From an uncultured Acetatifactor sp. (GTDB lineage Bacteria; Bacillota; Clostridia; Lachnospirales; Lachnospiraceae), in NCBI GenBank assembly GCA_910585015.1, contig CAJUCT010000001.1:43864-107863 (forward strand): 64,000 bases of DNA, read 5' to 3'. The translations under genes were made by a program, and so were the position numbers. The notes beneath the pieces are model-generated. The model was not told where the DNA came from, ran no database searches, and saw only the letters and a list, made by a program, of their open reading frames with translations. Each line of letters begins with the position of its first letter. Position 1 is the first letter of the stretch. Of the stretch, positions 16,483 through 24,360 are shown piece by piece.

Positions 16483-17785
16483 ATTGAGATTTCCATGTGT
16501 CGGATAAAGAAACGTCTGATTTCGTATCTTTTATTTCAATGCGGTTATCCCACCATTCGTCAATAGCAGACAGCTTCTCCCGTGTGATTGGATTCCGTTT
16601 CATGCTGAATCTCTGCCCGTTTTCCAGGTTAAACCGATAGAACCATGTTTCAGTGGTTCTGCCAGTTTTGTCAAAAAACAACAGATTTGTGGCAATCGGC
16701 GTATATGGGGCAAAACAGCTTCCCGGCATACGGATGATCGTATGTACATTACAGTCCTTGAACAGTTTTTTCTTGATTTCGATTAAGCTGGCATCATCAT
16801 TCTGCATGAATCCGTCCGGCAGGATTACGCCGCAGCGTCCGCCATCATTCAGACGGTACAGTATTTCAATCATGAAAAGGTTGGCCGTTTCAGAGCTGCG
16901 GAGTTGTGATGGGAAGTTCACCTGTATGGCATCCTGCTCATGGCCGCCGTATGGGGGATTCATCAGAATGAAATCAACTTTTTCAGTATCTTTGTAGTCC
17001 CGTACATTTTTCATGAGGGAATTCTCATGGTAGATGCGTGGGTAATCCACATCATGGAGCAGCATATTGGTGGTACACAGCATATAGGGGAACTGCTTTT
17101 TTTCCACGCCGAACACGGTCTTCTCAATAATGGCATTGTCCTCGGCTTTCTTCCGCTGTTTCCGCAGATGTTCTACAGCGTCAATGAGGAAGCCCCCTGT
17201 GCCGCACGCAAAATCAGCCGTGACTTTGCCAAGCTGTGGATTCACTTTTTCTGTGATTAGCTGCGTCAAGGCGCGCGGCGTGTAGAATTCGCCGGAACGT
17301 CCTGCGCTCTGCAGGCTTTTCAGCAGGGTTTCATATATCACATTGAAGGAATGGTGTTCTTCCCGGTCATCGAAGTCAATGCCGTCCAGCAGGTTGACGG
17401 CTTTGCGGATGCACACACCGTCCTTCATGTAATTGTAGGATTCCGCCATCATTTCCTTCACGATTATCCTACGCCTGGAACTTTGCGCGGTTATGGACAG
17501 ATTCTTTAATTCCGGGAACAGGGTATTGTTCACGAAATTTACCATATCGTCCCCGGTCATCTGGTCTTTCTGGGATTTTCCCTTTGCCCAGTTCCGCCAG
17601 CGGCATTTTTCCGGGATGGCGCTTTGGAATCCGTCCTCATACAGCTCCCACATATCCTCTTTTAAGTCATATACTTTCAGGAACAGCATCCACACGAGCT
17701 GCGACAGCACCTGGACGGTCCCGTTCACGCCGTCGTCGTCACGCATGATGTTCTCCCATGATTTTATCAGGTTTCCGATTGCCAT
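16445..17785 (-). CDS. hsdM: type I restriction-modification methyltransferase subunit (frameshifted near its end)
   Basis: N6-adenine methyltransferase that methylates the HsdS-defined site. As read it is 446 residues and ends at TAA 16445-16447. Motifs: GEFYTPRALTQLI, the SAM-binding DFACGTGGFLID (about residues 191-202) and the catalytic NPPY of FILMNPPYGG near residue 275. The N-terminal helical domain (LIKSWENIMRDDDG, LSQLVWMLFLKVYD) is intact. The last 52 residues expected for the family sit in another frame after a run of six A. The tail contributes to HsdS/HsdM assembly in relatives, so activity is uncertain. Slippage, phase variation and sequencing error all remain possible. Confidence 0.9.
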   Translation of the reverse strand: MAIGNLIKSWENIMRDDDGVNGTVQVLSQLVWMLFLKVYDLKEDMWELYEDGFQSAIPEKCRWRNWAKGKSQKDQMTGDDMVNFVNNTLFPELKNLSITAQSSRRRIIVKEMMAESYNYMKDGVCIRKAVNLLDGIDFDDREEHHSFNVIYETLLKSLQSAGRSGEFYTPRALTQLITEKVNPQLGKVTADFACGTGGFLIDAVEHLRKQRKKAEDNAIIEKTVFGVEKKQFPYMLCTTNMLLHDVDYPRIYHENSLMKNVRDYKDTEKVDFILMNPPYGGHEQDAIQVNFPSQLRSSETANLFMIEILYRLNDGGRCGVILPDGFMQNDDASLIEIKKKLFKDCNVHTIIRMPGSCFAPYTPIATNLLFFDKTGRTTETWFYRFNLENGQRFSMKRNPITREKLSAIDEWWDNRIEIKDTKSDVSLSDTWKSQCVSIETIIDKKL

Positions 17786-17797
17786 ATGTCCCTCCGT

Positions 17798-20164
17798 TTA
17801 CGCTACATATATCTGCTGTTCGATTTCCGAGAGCATTTCCATATATTTCTCTTTCCCGCCGAAGCCCTTTACAATGGCAGTCGGCGCGTTGATCTGTATA
17901 AATTCCGGCATGTTCAGGATGCGCATATTGGTAAGCTCGTCAATGTTCCGGTCACGGTACGCATCCAGCAGCAGGCGTATGACGCCCTGGTTTTCCTTAC
18001 TGAATTTATCGAGGTAGCCGGACACCAGTATGCGGTCGATGCGTTCCTCCTTAGTCAGCGGCTGCTTTTCATAGCCGATATAAGAGAGGACGTCGTAATC
18101 ATCCACATGGCTTTCCGGGATCGTTTCACGCACGAAATCAATGAACACGCCGTCCGCGACAAGCTGGTCCAGCAGTTCCTGCTTCTTTTTCTGCGCGAGC
18201 CATATTTTCCTGAACTCTTCATAATATGGGTACAGCCTGCGCAGATTGCTGCGGGAATAGTCGATGATGGATTCGGTGATCAGGTTCCCGTTGGCGTCCA
18301 GGTATTCCACCTTTTCGTTTATGATGCTGACAGGGATGCCGTTGATCACATATTTTTCCCGGCCAGTAGGTTTTTGTCCGCCGGGCCGGTCTCCACTGTG
18401 GCCGTCTGTATCATCGGAAAAGCCGCCGCCACTACCCATAGCATCATATGGAATGTCGGCCTCCAGACTGCCGTCTGTGAAACTGTCATCTTCACCAACG
18501 TCTTTTATCTGTGTAGGGTCGCCGTCAAAAGCCGGGTCTGCAAATTTCACATAATTCCTGCGGAAGTCCATGATAGTGAAATACAGTTTGCCGCAGTCCT
18601 CGCGGACGCGGGTGCCGCGCCCTATGATCTGCTTGAATTCCGTCATGGAGCCGACCGTGCGGTCGAGGACCACGAGCTGGCAGGTCTGGGAATTTACGCC
18701 CGTGCTCATCAGCCTGCTCGTGACGGCGACCACAGGGTACGGCTCATGGGGGTCTGTAAAATCCTCCAGCAGCGGCTTTTCATCCGAACCGGCGGTGATC
18801 TGTGCAATGTAATGAGGCTGTTCCCTGACCAGGTCTTTATTTTCATTCACCAGGGCATTGCGCATGCGTTCAGCGTGGTCGATGTCCTCACAGAACACAA
18901 TGGTTTTAGAAAAGCGTCCGGTTTCTTTCAAAAAGTCGGAGATGCGCCTGGCAACGGCAAGGGTACGTTCCTCCACGACCAATGTACGGTCAAAATCCTT
19001 CTGTTCATATATCCTGTCCTCAAGGGGCTTTCCGTGGATATCCAGTGCGCCCGGTGCGGGACGGTATCCGTTCACGTCTATGTCCAGATTGACGCGGATG
19101 ACCTTGTATGGGGCAAGGAAGCCGTCGTCAATGCCCTGTTTTAAGCTGTATGTATAAACCGGATCCCCGAAATATTCGATATTGGATGTATCCTTTGTTT
19201 CCTTTGGCGTGGCCGTCATGCCGATCTGTATGGCCGAGCTGAAATACTCTAGGATTTCATGCCAGGAACTGCCCTCATCGGCACTCCCGCGGTGGCACTC
19301 GTCCACAATGACCAGGTCAAAGAAGTTGCGGTCATAGGCGGTGTAATAGTTTTCCGCCCCGTCCTTCATCTGGTGGTATAAAGAGAGATAAACCTGGTGT
19401 ACGGTATCCATCTCACGGTTTTCAAGGCGGTGCATCTTTTTCCCGAACGGCGCAAAATCGTCACGCATGGGCTGGCCGACAAGGACATCCCGGTCAGCGA
19501 GGAAAAGGGCGCGCTTTACCGCGCCTGCCTGCAGCAGCCTCCAGATGATCTGGAATGCGACCAGTGTCTTGCCTGTGCCTGTGGCAAGGACGACCAGCAT
19601 ACGCCTGTCGCCACGGGCAATGGCCGCCAGGACGCGGTTGATGGAGATCCACTGGTAATAGCGCGGTTCGTGGTCGCCTTCTTTATAATGGTAGGGGACG
19701 GAGAGCATCTTCTCCTCCTCATCGGTAAAACTGCTCTCTGCCCGGTAACGCTGCCATAATTCTTCCGGGGATGGGAATGCTTCCAGCGGGATATCCGTGG
19801 ATTCCTCCCCGGTCAGCATGTCGTGCATGGTAAAGGAGTCGCCGTTGGACGCAAATGCGAACGGGACGTCCTCCATATGCATAGCGTATTTAATCGCCTG
19901 CGGCAGCCCGCCCAATGGGGAATGGCTGTTATCCTTCGCCTCTACAACGGCAAGCGGGAAATTCAGGCTGGCGTCTGAATAGAATAGAAGGTAATCGGCA
20001 AAGTATGCTTTCCCGCGCTTTGCTTTTTTCCCGTCGATCATGATGCGCCCTTTGGTTATAGGAAATTCCATGCGGATGCAGTTTTTTGGCCACGTCCGCT
20101 CAATGGCCGGGGTAATGAAGTTCAGTTTTATCTCTTCTTCGGTCATTTGTTTTTTATCGATCAT
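17798..20164 (-). CDS. hsdR: type I restriction endonuclease subunit R
   Basis: A 788-residue motor/nuclease subunit that translocates and cuts unmethylated DNA. The ATG at 20164 is chosen because AGGAAGGAG precedes it by about 9 bp. The N-terminal PD-(D/E)XK nuclease shows Asp57, Glu75 and Lys77 (FADYLL, AVVEAKD). SF2 helicase motifs follow: LATGTGKT (I), VDECHRG (II), MTATPKE (III), TGVNSQTCQLVVLD and QIIGRGTR (VI). The C-terminal helical region is of normal size. It overlaps the upstream regulator by 11 bp and is 12 bp from hsdM, forming one operon: regulator-hsdR-hsdM-hsdS-unknown. Confidence 0.93.
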   Translation of the reverse strand: MIDKKQMTEEEIKLNFITPAIERTWPKNCIRMEFPITKGRIMIDGKKAKRGKAYFADYLLFYSDASLNFPLAVVEAKDNSHSPLGGLPQAIKYAMHMEDVPFAFASNGDSFTMHDMLTGEESTDIPLEAFPSPEELWQRYRAESSFTDEEEKMLSVPYHYKEGDHEPRYYQWISINRVLAAIARGDRRMLVVLATGTGKTLVAFQIIWRLLQAGAVKRALFLADRDVLVGQPMRDDFAPFGKKMHRLENREMDTVHQVYLSLYHQMKDGAENYYTAYDRNFFDLVIVDECHRGSADEGSSWHEILEYFSSAIQIGMTATPKETKDTSNIEYFGDPVYTYSLKQGIDDGFLAPYKVIRVNLDIDVNGYRPAPGALDIHGKPLEDRIYEQKDFDRTLVVEERTLAVARRISDFLKETGRFSKTIVFCEDIDHAERMRNALVNENKDLVREQPHYIAQITAGSDEKPLLEDFTDPHEPYPVVAVTSRLMSTGVNSQTCQLVVLDRTVGSMTEFKQIIGRGTRVREDCGKLYFTIMDFRRNYVKFADPAFDGDPTQIKDVGEDDSFTDGSLEADIPYDAMGSGGGFSDDTDGHSGDRPGGQKPTGREKYVINGIPVSIINEKVEYLDANGNLITESIIDYSRSNLRRLYPYYEEFRKIWLAQKKKQELLDQLVADGVFIDFVRETIPESHVDDYDVLSYIGYEKQPLTKEERIDRILVSGYLDKFSKENQGVIRLLLDAYRDRNIDELTNMRILNMPEFIQINAPTAIVKGFGGKEKYMEMLSEIEQQIYVA

Positions 20165-20381
20165 GTCCCGCGCTCCTTCCTGTCTTGATATGGTGCAGGA
20201 TGTCGCCATAGTCGCAGTCCAGTACATCGCATATCCTGCCGAGGACGGCGATTGAGACTTCCTGCTCTTTCCGCATCCGGGTCATTGTGTTTGGGGCGAT
20301 GCCAGCCGCTTTCCGCAAGTCGGATGCACTCATTTTTTTATCGATCAATAATTTCCATAATGGATCATAGGATACGGACAT
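20154..20381 (-). CDS. XRE/Cro-type HTH regulator of the hsd operon
   Basis: A 75-residue single-domain regulator of the HTH_26 type. The helix-turn-helix is visible in MSASDLRKAAGIAPNTMTRM, followed by VSIAVLGRICDVLDCDYGDIL, the typical recognition/dimer segment. It is the first gene of the hsd operon, starts with GGAGA 5 bp upstream, and overlaps hsdR by 11 bp. Such proteins act like restriction controller (C) proteins or Cro-type autorepressors. A palindrome at 20451-20466 just upstream of its promoter is a likely operator. Confidence 0.85.
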   Translation of the reverse strand: MSVSYDPLWKLLIDKKMSASDLRKAAGIAPNTMTRMRKEQEVSIAVLGRICDVLDCDYGDILHHIKTGRSAGHDR

Positions 20382-20413
20382 AGTTTTTCTCCAAAGGGTG
20401 ATGTTTGGTATCT

Positions 20414-20466
20414 ATTATAGGGTAGCCATACACATTCTGTCAATTAGATTTCGCAATATGTTGCGA
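20414..20466 (-). promoter_or_regulatory. hsd operon promoter with candidate operator
   Basis: On the minus strand, TTGACA (20438-20443), an 18-bp spacer and TATAAT (20414-20419). The palindrome TCGCAA-N4-TTGCGA (20451-20466) abuts the -35 box and is a plausible site for the XRE regulator. The surrounding 20382-20571 gap is AT-rich and has no gene. Confidence 0.65.
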
Positions 20467-20571
20467 TATTTTCTTTTATTGAAATCCGGTTTAAACACAG
20501 AAAGAGCAAGAAAAGCGGGCGGCTGATCAGGGTATCAGCGCCTGCTTCCCTCGGTTATTTTTGGATGGGAA

Positions 20572-20826
20572 TTATTTGGATGCGTATCCTGCTTTTGTAT
20601 CGCAGACCATGGTGGGTTCGGATTGTGCCGGAGATGCAAGTGAGATGTGAATGGAGCCTTCTTCGTAAGCTACCTGGATGGCGTCCCCGATGTGGAAGCC
20701 GAGCGCCTCCAGCCATTTCCCCTCCATCTGGATTTTCGGTGTTTCGATGTACCCGCTGCCGAAGTAATGGTTTTTGCCCTGCCGTGCGCGTGAGGAATAC
20801 TGTACTTTCATTTTCTTTGTCTGCAT
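20572..20826 (-). CDS. SymE-like toxin
   Basis: An 84-residue protein with the SymE core: YIETPKIQMEGKWLEALGF then HIGDAIQVAYEEGSIHI. This matches the AbrB-like fold of the SOS-induced E. coli toxin SymE. The ATG at 20826 is chosen because AAAGGAGG lies 7 bp upstream. In E. coli SymE is controlled by an antisense RNA and sits beside hsdRMS in the immigration-control region; here too it lies beside the hsd operon, transcribed in the same direction but from its own start. I cannot identify a SymR-like antisense RNA by eye. Confidence 0.75.
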   Translation of the reverse strand: MQTKKMKVQYSSRARQGKNHYFGSGYIETPKIQMEGKWLEALGFHIGDAIQVAYEEGSIHISLASPAQSEPTMVCDTKAGYASK

Positions 20827-21012
20827 AAGCTGCCTCCTTTTCTTTTGGTACGGACATGTTAAATCTGGTTTGGGATAATAGCAAGGTAATCCTGTGCCAT
20901 AAACTGCACAAACATCCCGGCAGATGATTGTCCAGTATTTTGGGGATTTCTGCTTGCTATTCTGTGCAGACAGAGCGAACATGTACCTACCAAAACGAAG
21001 GAGGGCACACAT

Positions 21013-21660
21013 ATGCAGATGGATATTAAATTTGAACTGAAACCGAAGCAGCGGCCGAAGCTGGCGGAGGAGATCGCCACGGCATTGCACACAGTCCCAT
21101 GCTACCAGAAAGCGCCGAGCTTGGCCTATAAGATCGGCGACTGCACACTGGAAAGGGACGGGACGCTCCGCATCCCGGACAGCGTGGACAGGGAAACGGT
21201 CAGCAGCCTTTTGGAATATCTGAAAGGGAAAGGCTTCACAGGCGAGGCAGAGCAGACGGAGGACAGGCTGACCGTCAGTATGCCAAAAGAACTGTTCACA
21301 CCGGAGGCATTGGAGAACCTTGCAAAGCTGGTGGAGAACAAGGGTGGGCTGATGGCGCGGGCTTTCCAGGCTGATGATATCCGCCTTACGGTCACGGAGG
21401 ATGCAGTCAGCTTCCCGTGGTTCACGTTTACAGCCAGTCCGAAGGAAACGGCGGCTTATGCGGAATTCGTGGAGAAGCTGTGTGGGATGGCAAGGAGCAT
21501 GAAGCGTGTGTCCGGCAAGCCGACGGAAACGGACAATGACAAATACGCATTCCGCTGCTTCCTGCTCCGGCTCGGTTTTATCGGGGATGAGTACAAAGCC
21601 GCCCGGAAAATCCTACTGAAGAACCTCACAGGCAATTCCGCTTTCCGGCACGGGAAATAA
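21013..21660 (+). CDS. conserved mobile-element protein ('virulence-related' type)
   Basis: A 215-residue soluble protein resembling those often labelled virulence-related in Clostridia mobile elements; the label has no demonstrated meaning. The N-terminal segment (MDIKFELKPKQRPKLAEEIATAL, PSLAYKIGDCTLERDGTL) is followed by a charged helical middle and a C-terminal RCFLLRLGFIGDEYKAARKILLKNLTGNSAF motif. AAGGAGG precedes the ATG. It is divergent from symE, is followed by a strong terminator, and is convergent with the satellite capsid operon, so it is probably an independent cargo gene. Function unknown. Confidence 0.6.
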   Translation: MQMDIKFELKPKQRPKLAEEIATALHTVPCYQKAPSLAYKIGDCTLERDGTLRIPDSVDRETVSSLLEYLKGKGFTGEAEQTEDRLTVSMPKELFTPEALENLAKLVENKGGLMARAFQADDIRLTVTEDAVSFPWFTFTASPKETAAYAEFVEKLCGMARSMKRVSGKPTETDNDKYAFRCFLLRLGFIGDEYKAARKILLKNLTGNSAFRHGK

Positions 21661-21682
21661 AAGCTGGATATTTATAGAAGAC

Positions 21683-21718
21683 GCCCTGCACCCCGGATTT
21701 GCGGATGCAGGGCTTTTT
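21683..21718 (+). terminator. intrinsic terminator after the 21013 gene
   Basis: GCCCTGCA (21683-21690) pairs with TGCAGGGC (21706-21713) and is followed at once by TTTTT. It separates the + strand gene from the oncoming capsid operon. Confidence 0.8.
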
Positions 21719-21749
21719 CCGTGGTATCGCTTTGGTTGTTGACGGATGC

Positions 21750-22685
21750 CTATGCAGCCTTTATCTGCAAAGCCTTGACGGCTTCCGGGCGGGTAAGCCT
21801 GCCGTCCAGGAACTCGTAGGCAAGGTAGCCCGTCTGGTGCTGGAGGGTGAACCGTTCCGTTAGCGTCCGCACGGACAGCGGGAGGCGGTTCACGATCCAG
21901 TAGTGGCTGAAATCCCCGAATGCAACGGGCAGGCTTCCCGGCATGGCAGATGGCATGAATTCAGAGGTATGCACAGGCTTTCCAAAGATAGTGTCGCTGT
22001 TATGGTTCCACAGGTAGCTGCCGCCGTTATCCTTTAACGTGCGGAGCGCAAGGGCAGTCTCGTCATTCATGATCCACACGCCGTTTTTGCGGTATTCCGG
22101 CTTGACGGAGAGGTACAGCTCTGCCATATCGTCAAAACTGATCTCTGCGGTTGTCAGGCCGATTTCTGCGCCGTCTGTGCCATGCAGGATGCCTGTCGGC
22201 ATTCCCTCGCCGCTCCCGTTGATGAATGCGTTTTCCTCCGCCCTGCCGAAACTCTTAGCCAGGTGTGCCGTGAGGTAGCCTTCCGCGTCAAAGCCGATGT
22301 CCTGTACATAGTTGTTGGTGAGTTTTGCGATGACCGCCAGTTTATTACAGCGGAAGAGCTGCTTTGTAAGGCCGCCCGTGGCGTCCATGATGTTGACTTT
22401 GCCGTTTTCAGGTACCCATTCAGCGAGGTCTTCACAAACGGAAGTCCAGATGGAGCCTTCCGACTGCGGCGCACTGATGCAGGTGGCAAGCTGGCGGAAG
22501 ATGCTTTCCCTACGCAATGCCTCCTGGAATCTCTTATTGCTGTCAGCCGGGAGGACGAGCGTGTCATGCAGGGAATTCCCGCTCTGCATGACCTCACGAG
22601 GGGCCTGGCCGCCCCGCATGGCTTTGTCCCAGAACGCCCTTTTGTACTCCGCTGTGCCGATTGTGTAGATGTCATATGCTGTCAT
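21750..22685 (-). CDS. HK97-type phage major capsid protein
   Basis: A 311-residue major capsid protein. The ATG at 22685 follows AAGGAGG. HK97-fold hallmarks: SEGSIWTSVCEDLAEWVPE, the spine/E-loop region AEENAFINGSGEGMPTGIL, the P-domain pattern NGVWIMNDETALALRTLKD and GSYLWN, and a C-terminal GKPVHTSEFMP followed by AFGDFSHYWI. No scaffold/delta domain is fused at the N-terminus, and no protease or portal gene accompanies it. It is the last gene of the leftward satellite operon. It may form small capsids or redirect helper capsid assembly; which is unknown. Confidence 0.85.
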   Translation of the reverse strand: MTAYDIYTIGTAEYKRAFWDKAMRGGQAPREVMQSGNSLHDTLVLPADSNKRFQEALRRESIFRQLATCISAPQSEGSIWTSVCEDLAEWVPENGKVNIMDATGGLTKQLFRCNKLAVIAKLTNNYVQDIGFDAEGYLTAHLAKSFGRAEENAFINGSGEGMPTGILHGTDGAEIGLTTAEISFDDMAELYLSVKPEYRKNGVWIMNDETALALRTLKDNGGSYLWNHNSDTIFGKPVHTSEFMPSAMPGSLPVAFGDFSHYWIVNRLPLSVRTLTERFTLQHQTGYLAYEFLDGRLTRPEAVKALQIKAA

Positions 22686-22800
22686 AAAATCCCTCCTTGA
22701 AAATAATGTCATCTGCGCGGTTGGATGCTTTTTGGAGCGTCCAGCCGCACAGGTGGAAATAATGTGTCTGTGAAATATCAATGTGTGCATCTGTCCGGAT

Positions 22801-23103
22801 TTACCCGGTGTGATTTGCACAGGCTTTCCCTGCGGACTTATGGTATTTCCTCGTAAGCCGTTTAGCGGCGGTGGGGCGGAGGTACTGGCATTTCAGACAG
22901 GCTTCCATCATGTTTTCAATGCTGCCGTAAAAATAGGAATGCCCGCGGTACTGCATACAGAAAAACTTATCCGTTGTAATATCCCTTGGGCCGAGCAGCA
23001 GCACGGCGTTCTCCTTATCCTGCACGGCAATGTCCAGGACAAAGAAGCTGTCGAAATCCACATTGCCCCGGAGGTAATGCGCGATTTTCCCTGGAAGTTT
23101 CAC
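22801..23103 (-). CDS. satellite protein of unknown function between terS and capsid
   Basis: A 100-residue protein starting with GTG at 23103, which overlaps the terS stop by four bases (GTGA); GGGAGGG lies 6 bp upstream. The sequence is a mixed alpha/beta globule (NVDFDSFFVLDIAVQD, NAVLLLGPRDITTDKF) with a basic, Lys/Arg-rich C-terminus (RPTAAKRLTRKYHK). No known family recognised. Its tight coupling to terS and its position before the capsid gene suggest a role in packaging or capsid redirection; that is inference from position only. Confidence 0.65.
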   Translation of the reverse strand: MKLPGKIAHYLRGNVDFDSFFVLDIAVQDKENAVLLLGPRDITTDKFFCMQYRGHSYFYGSIENMMEACLKCQYLRPTAAKRLTRKYHKSAGKACANHTG

Positions 23104-23642
23104 CGTAATCCCTCCCTTGCCCGGAGCAGCCGCTCCATCACGCTGTCCTGCGGCGTTGCGCCCTGGTATTCGGTGGAGCAGTTCTCCTTGACGATCTGGT
23201 AGAGCATCGCCCACATCTGGTTGGACTGCTTCATATAGCTTTGCGCCATGCCGACGAACGGGGAGGCGATGGCCTGCTGCGTGGTCGGGTGCTTCGCCAG
23301 GAAGCCGAATTCCGAGATGGCCTGCTCGCACTGTATCCAGCGCGACACGCTCATGGCGTACTGCTCGATGAGCTGCGTTTTCACCAGTTTCTCACAGCCG
23401 CGCTCTTTGAGCCATTTCCATGTTTCTGTATAGATTTCTTCGGCGCAGAACTCCCCGCCGTTCTTCTGTTTCTCCCTCATGTAATCCTTTGGCGCGGGCA
23501 TCTCCACACACTCCAGTGTGGCGGTTTCCGGCGCGCCCATCACCATGAGCGGGCGTTTGCCCGGATTGCCCGTTCCTATTTTTTCTGCCAGGGCTTTCGG
23601 CGGCCGCCCTCCCGTGCCCGGCATCGGCCCTCTTTTTCCCAT
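23100..23642 (-). CDS. phage terminase small subunit, P27 family
   Basis: A 180-residue P27-type small terminase, the DNA-recognition subunit that directs packaging. Hallmarks: N-terminal GKRGPMPGTGGRPPK, then EEIYTETWKWLKERGCEKLV, QLIEQYAMSVSRWIQCEQAI and FVGMAQSYMKQSNQMWAMLYQIVKEN. The start has AAGGAG 7 bp upstream. No large terminase follows, unlike in complete phages. In SaPI-type satellites a lone TerS complexes with the helper large subunit so that satellite DNA is packaged; the same logic is inferred here. Confidence 0.9.
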   Translation of the reverse strand: MGKRGPMPGTGGRPPKALAEKIGTGNPGKRPLMVMGAPETATLECVEMPAPKDYMREKQKNGGEFCAEEIYTETWKWLKERGCEKLVKTQLIEQYAMSVSRWIQCEQAISEFGFLAKHPTTQQAIASPFVGMAQSYMKQSNQMWAMLYQIVKENCSTEYQGATPQDSVMERLLRAREGLR

Positions 23643-23717
23643 ATGCTGCTCCTTTCCGGGAAGATCCCTTGAAAACTTATTGGTTAATACCCCAAAAACT
23701 TATGCGGTTTTTGCGCG

Positions 23718-23754
23718 TGTGCCTGCCCGCCCGTCAGGCAGGAGGGCAGGCACA
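23718..23754. other. GC-rich hairpin upstream of terS
   Basis: TGTGCCTGCCC (23718-23728) and GGGCAGGCACA (23744-23754) form an exact 11-bp stem. Neither side has a T run, so it is not a normal terminator. It lies in the 134-bp gap before terS and could be an RNA-processing or packaging-site element. Confidence 0.4.
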
Positions 23755-23776
23755 GAGGTGGAGGCCGCCCCTGCAG

Positions 23777-24082
23777 CTAAAAGATGCGGCAGCGGTTGCT
23801 GATCCCGTTCAGGCAGAGGCCGGCCTTGTGGTCATGCTCCTCTGTCCAGCGGGTGAGGCTACGGCGGATGATGTAATCCTCCATGTCCCTGTAATGCAGG
23901 AAATGCACGCTGTACATCGTGCCGATGATGCTCCATGCGGCAGGCTCCGGCTTTTTGCTGCACATGACCATTAGTGGTATGCATCCAGGCGTTGCCAGCA
24001 GGTCAAATGGCTGGTAGTGCCGGGTGCTGTTGTCGTAGTTTTCCAGGAAGCTCAAGTCCATCTGGTATTTTTGTTTTTCCAT
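23777..24082 (-). CDS. satellite protein of unknown function
   Basis: A 101-residue protein with AAAGGAAAGGGAA before its ATG at 24082. It begins MEKQKYQMDLSFLENY and has an aromatic- and Met-rich centre (MVMCSKKPEPAAWSIIGTMYSVHFLHY). The C-terminus has three cysteines overall but no clear metal motif. It lies between the primase-helicase and terS in the leftward operon. The upstream 52-residue reading frame overlaps its start by 31 bp. No family recognised; a small regulatory or capsid-modulating role would be speculative. Confidence 0.5.
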   Translation of the reverse strand: MEKQKYQMDLSFLENYDNSTRHYQPFDLLATPGCIPLMVMCSKKPEPAAWSIIGTMYSVHFLHYRDMEDYIIRRSLTRWTEEHDHKAGLCLNGISNRCRIF

Positions 24083-24210
24083 GTGTTCCCTTTCCTTTCT
24101 CTGCGGTAGGCCGCAGGCAGTGTTTTTGGTGCTGCCATCAGGGCAGGGTGTAAGCCACAGGGGCTTCCCCTGATCTGGCGGCAGGCTTTGGAGTAAAGCT
24201 GGTAATGCAT
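24052..24210 (-). CDS. possible 52-residue small protein
   Basis: The ATG at 24210 follows AAGGAGG by 9 bp, a better ribosome site than that of the overlapping downstream gene. The product is basic (MHYQLYSKACRQIRGSPCG..., YRRERKGNTWKNKN) with no recognisable domain. It may be a real small gene or a leader frame used for coupling. Confidence 0.35.
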   Translation of the reverse strand: MHYQLYSKACRQIRGSPCGLHPALMAAPKTLPAAYRRERKGNTWKNKNTRWT

Positions 24211-24267
24211 GATGCGTCTGCCTCCTTCCACAGTGTTTTTATTTCCTAAAACAGTGTCCACAGTGGC

Positions 24268-24353
24268 TGGGGCAGTCTGTGGCAGGTAAAATATATTTTT
24301 CCTATAAGGGCAAAATCTGGAACTATATATAGAACCTGCCACATGCTGCCCCA
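24268..24353. repeat. large inverted repeat next to the primase gene, candidate origin
   Basis: Arms TGGGGCAGTCTGTGGCAGGT (24268-24287) and its complement at 24334-24353 match at 18 of 20 positions, around a 46-bp AT-rich centre. It lies immediately downstream of the primase-helicase stop. P4-like elements keep their origin near the primase gene, so a replication origin is a reasonable inference. Confidence 0.5.
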
Positions 24354-24360
24354 ACTGTGT

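Noticed and set aside
17786..19144. 452-codon + strand frame opposite hsdR
   Set aside because: Shadow of hsdR; no recognisable domain or ribosome site.
20884..21012. Search for a SymR-like antisense RNA over symE
   Set aside because: No convincing promoter or terminator antisense to symE could be picked out by eye.
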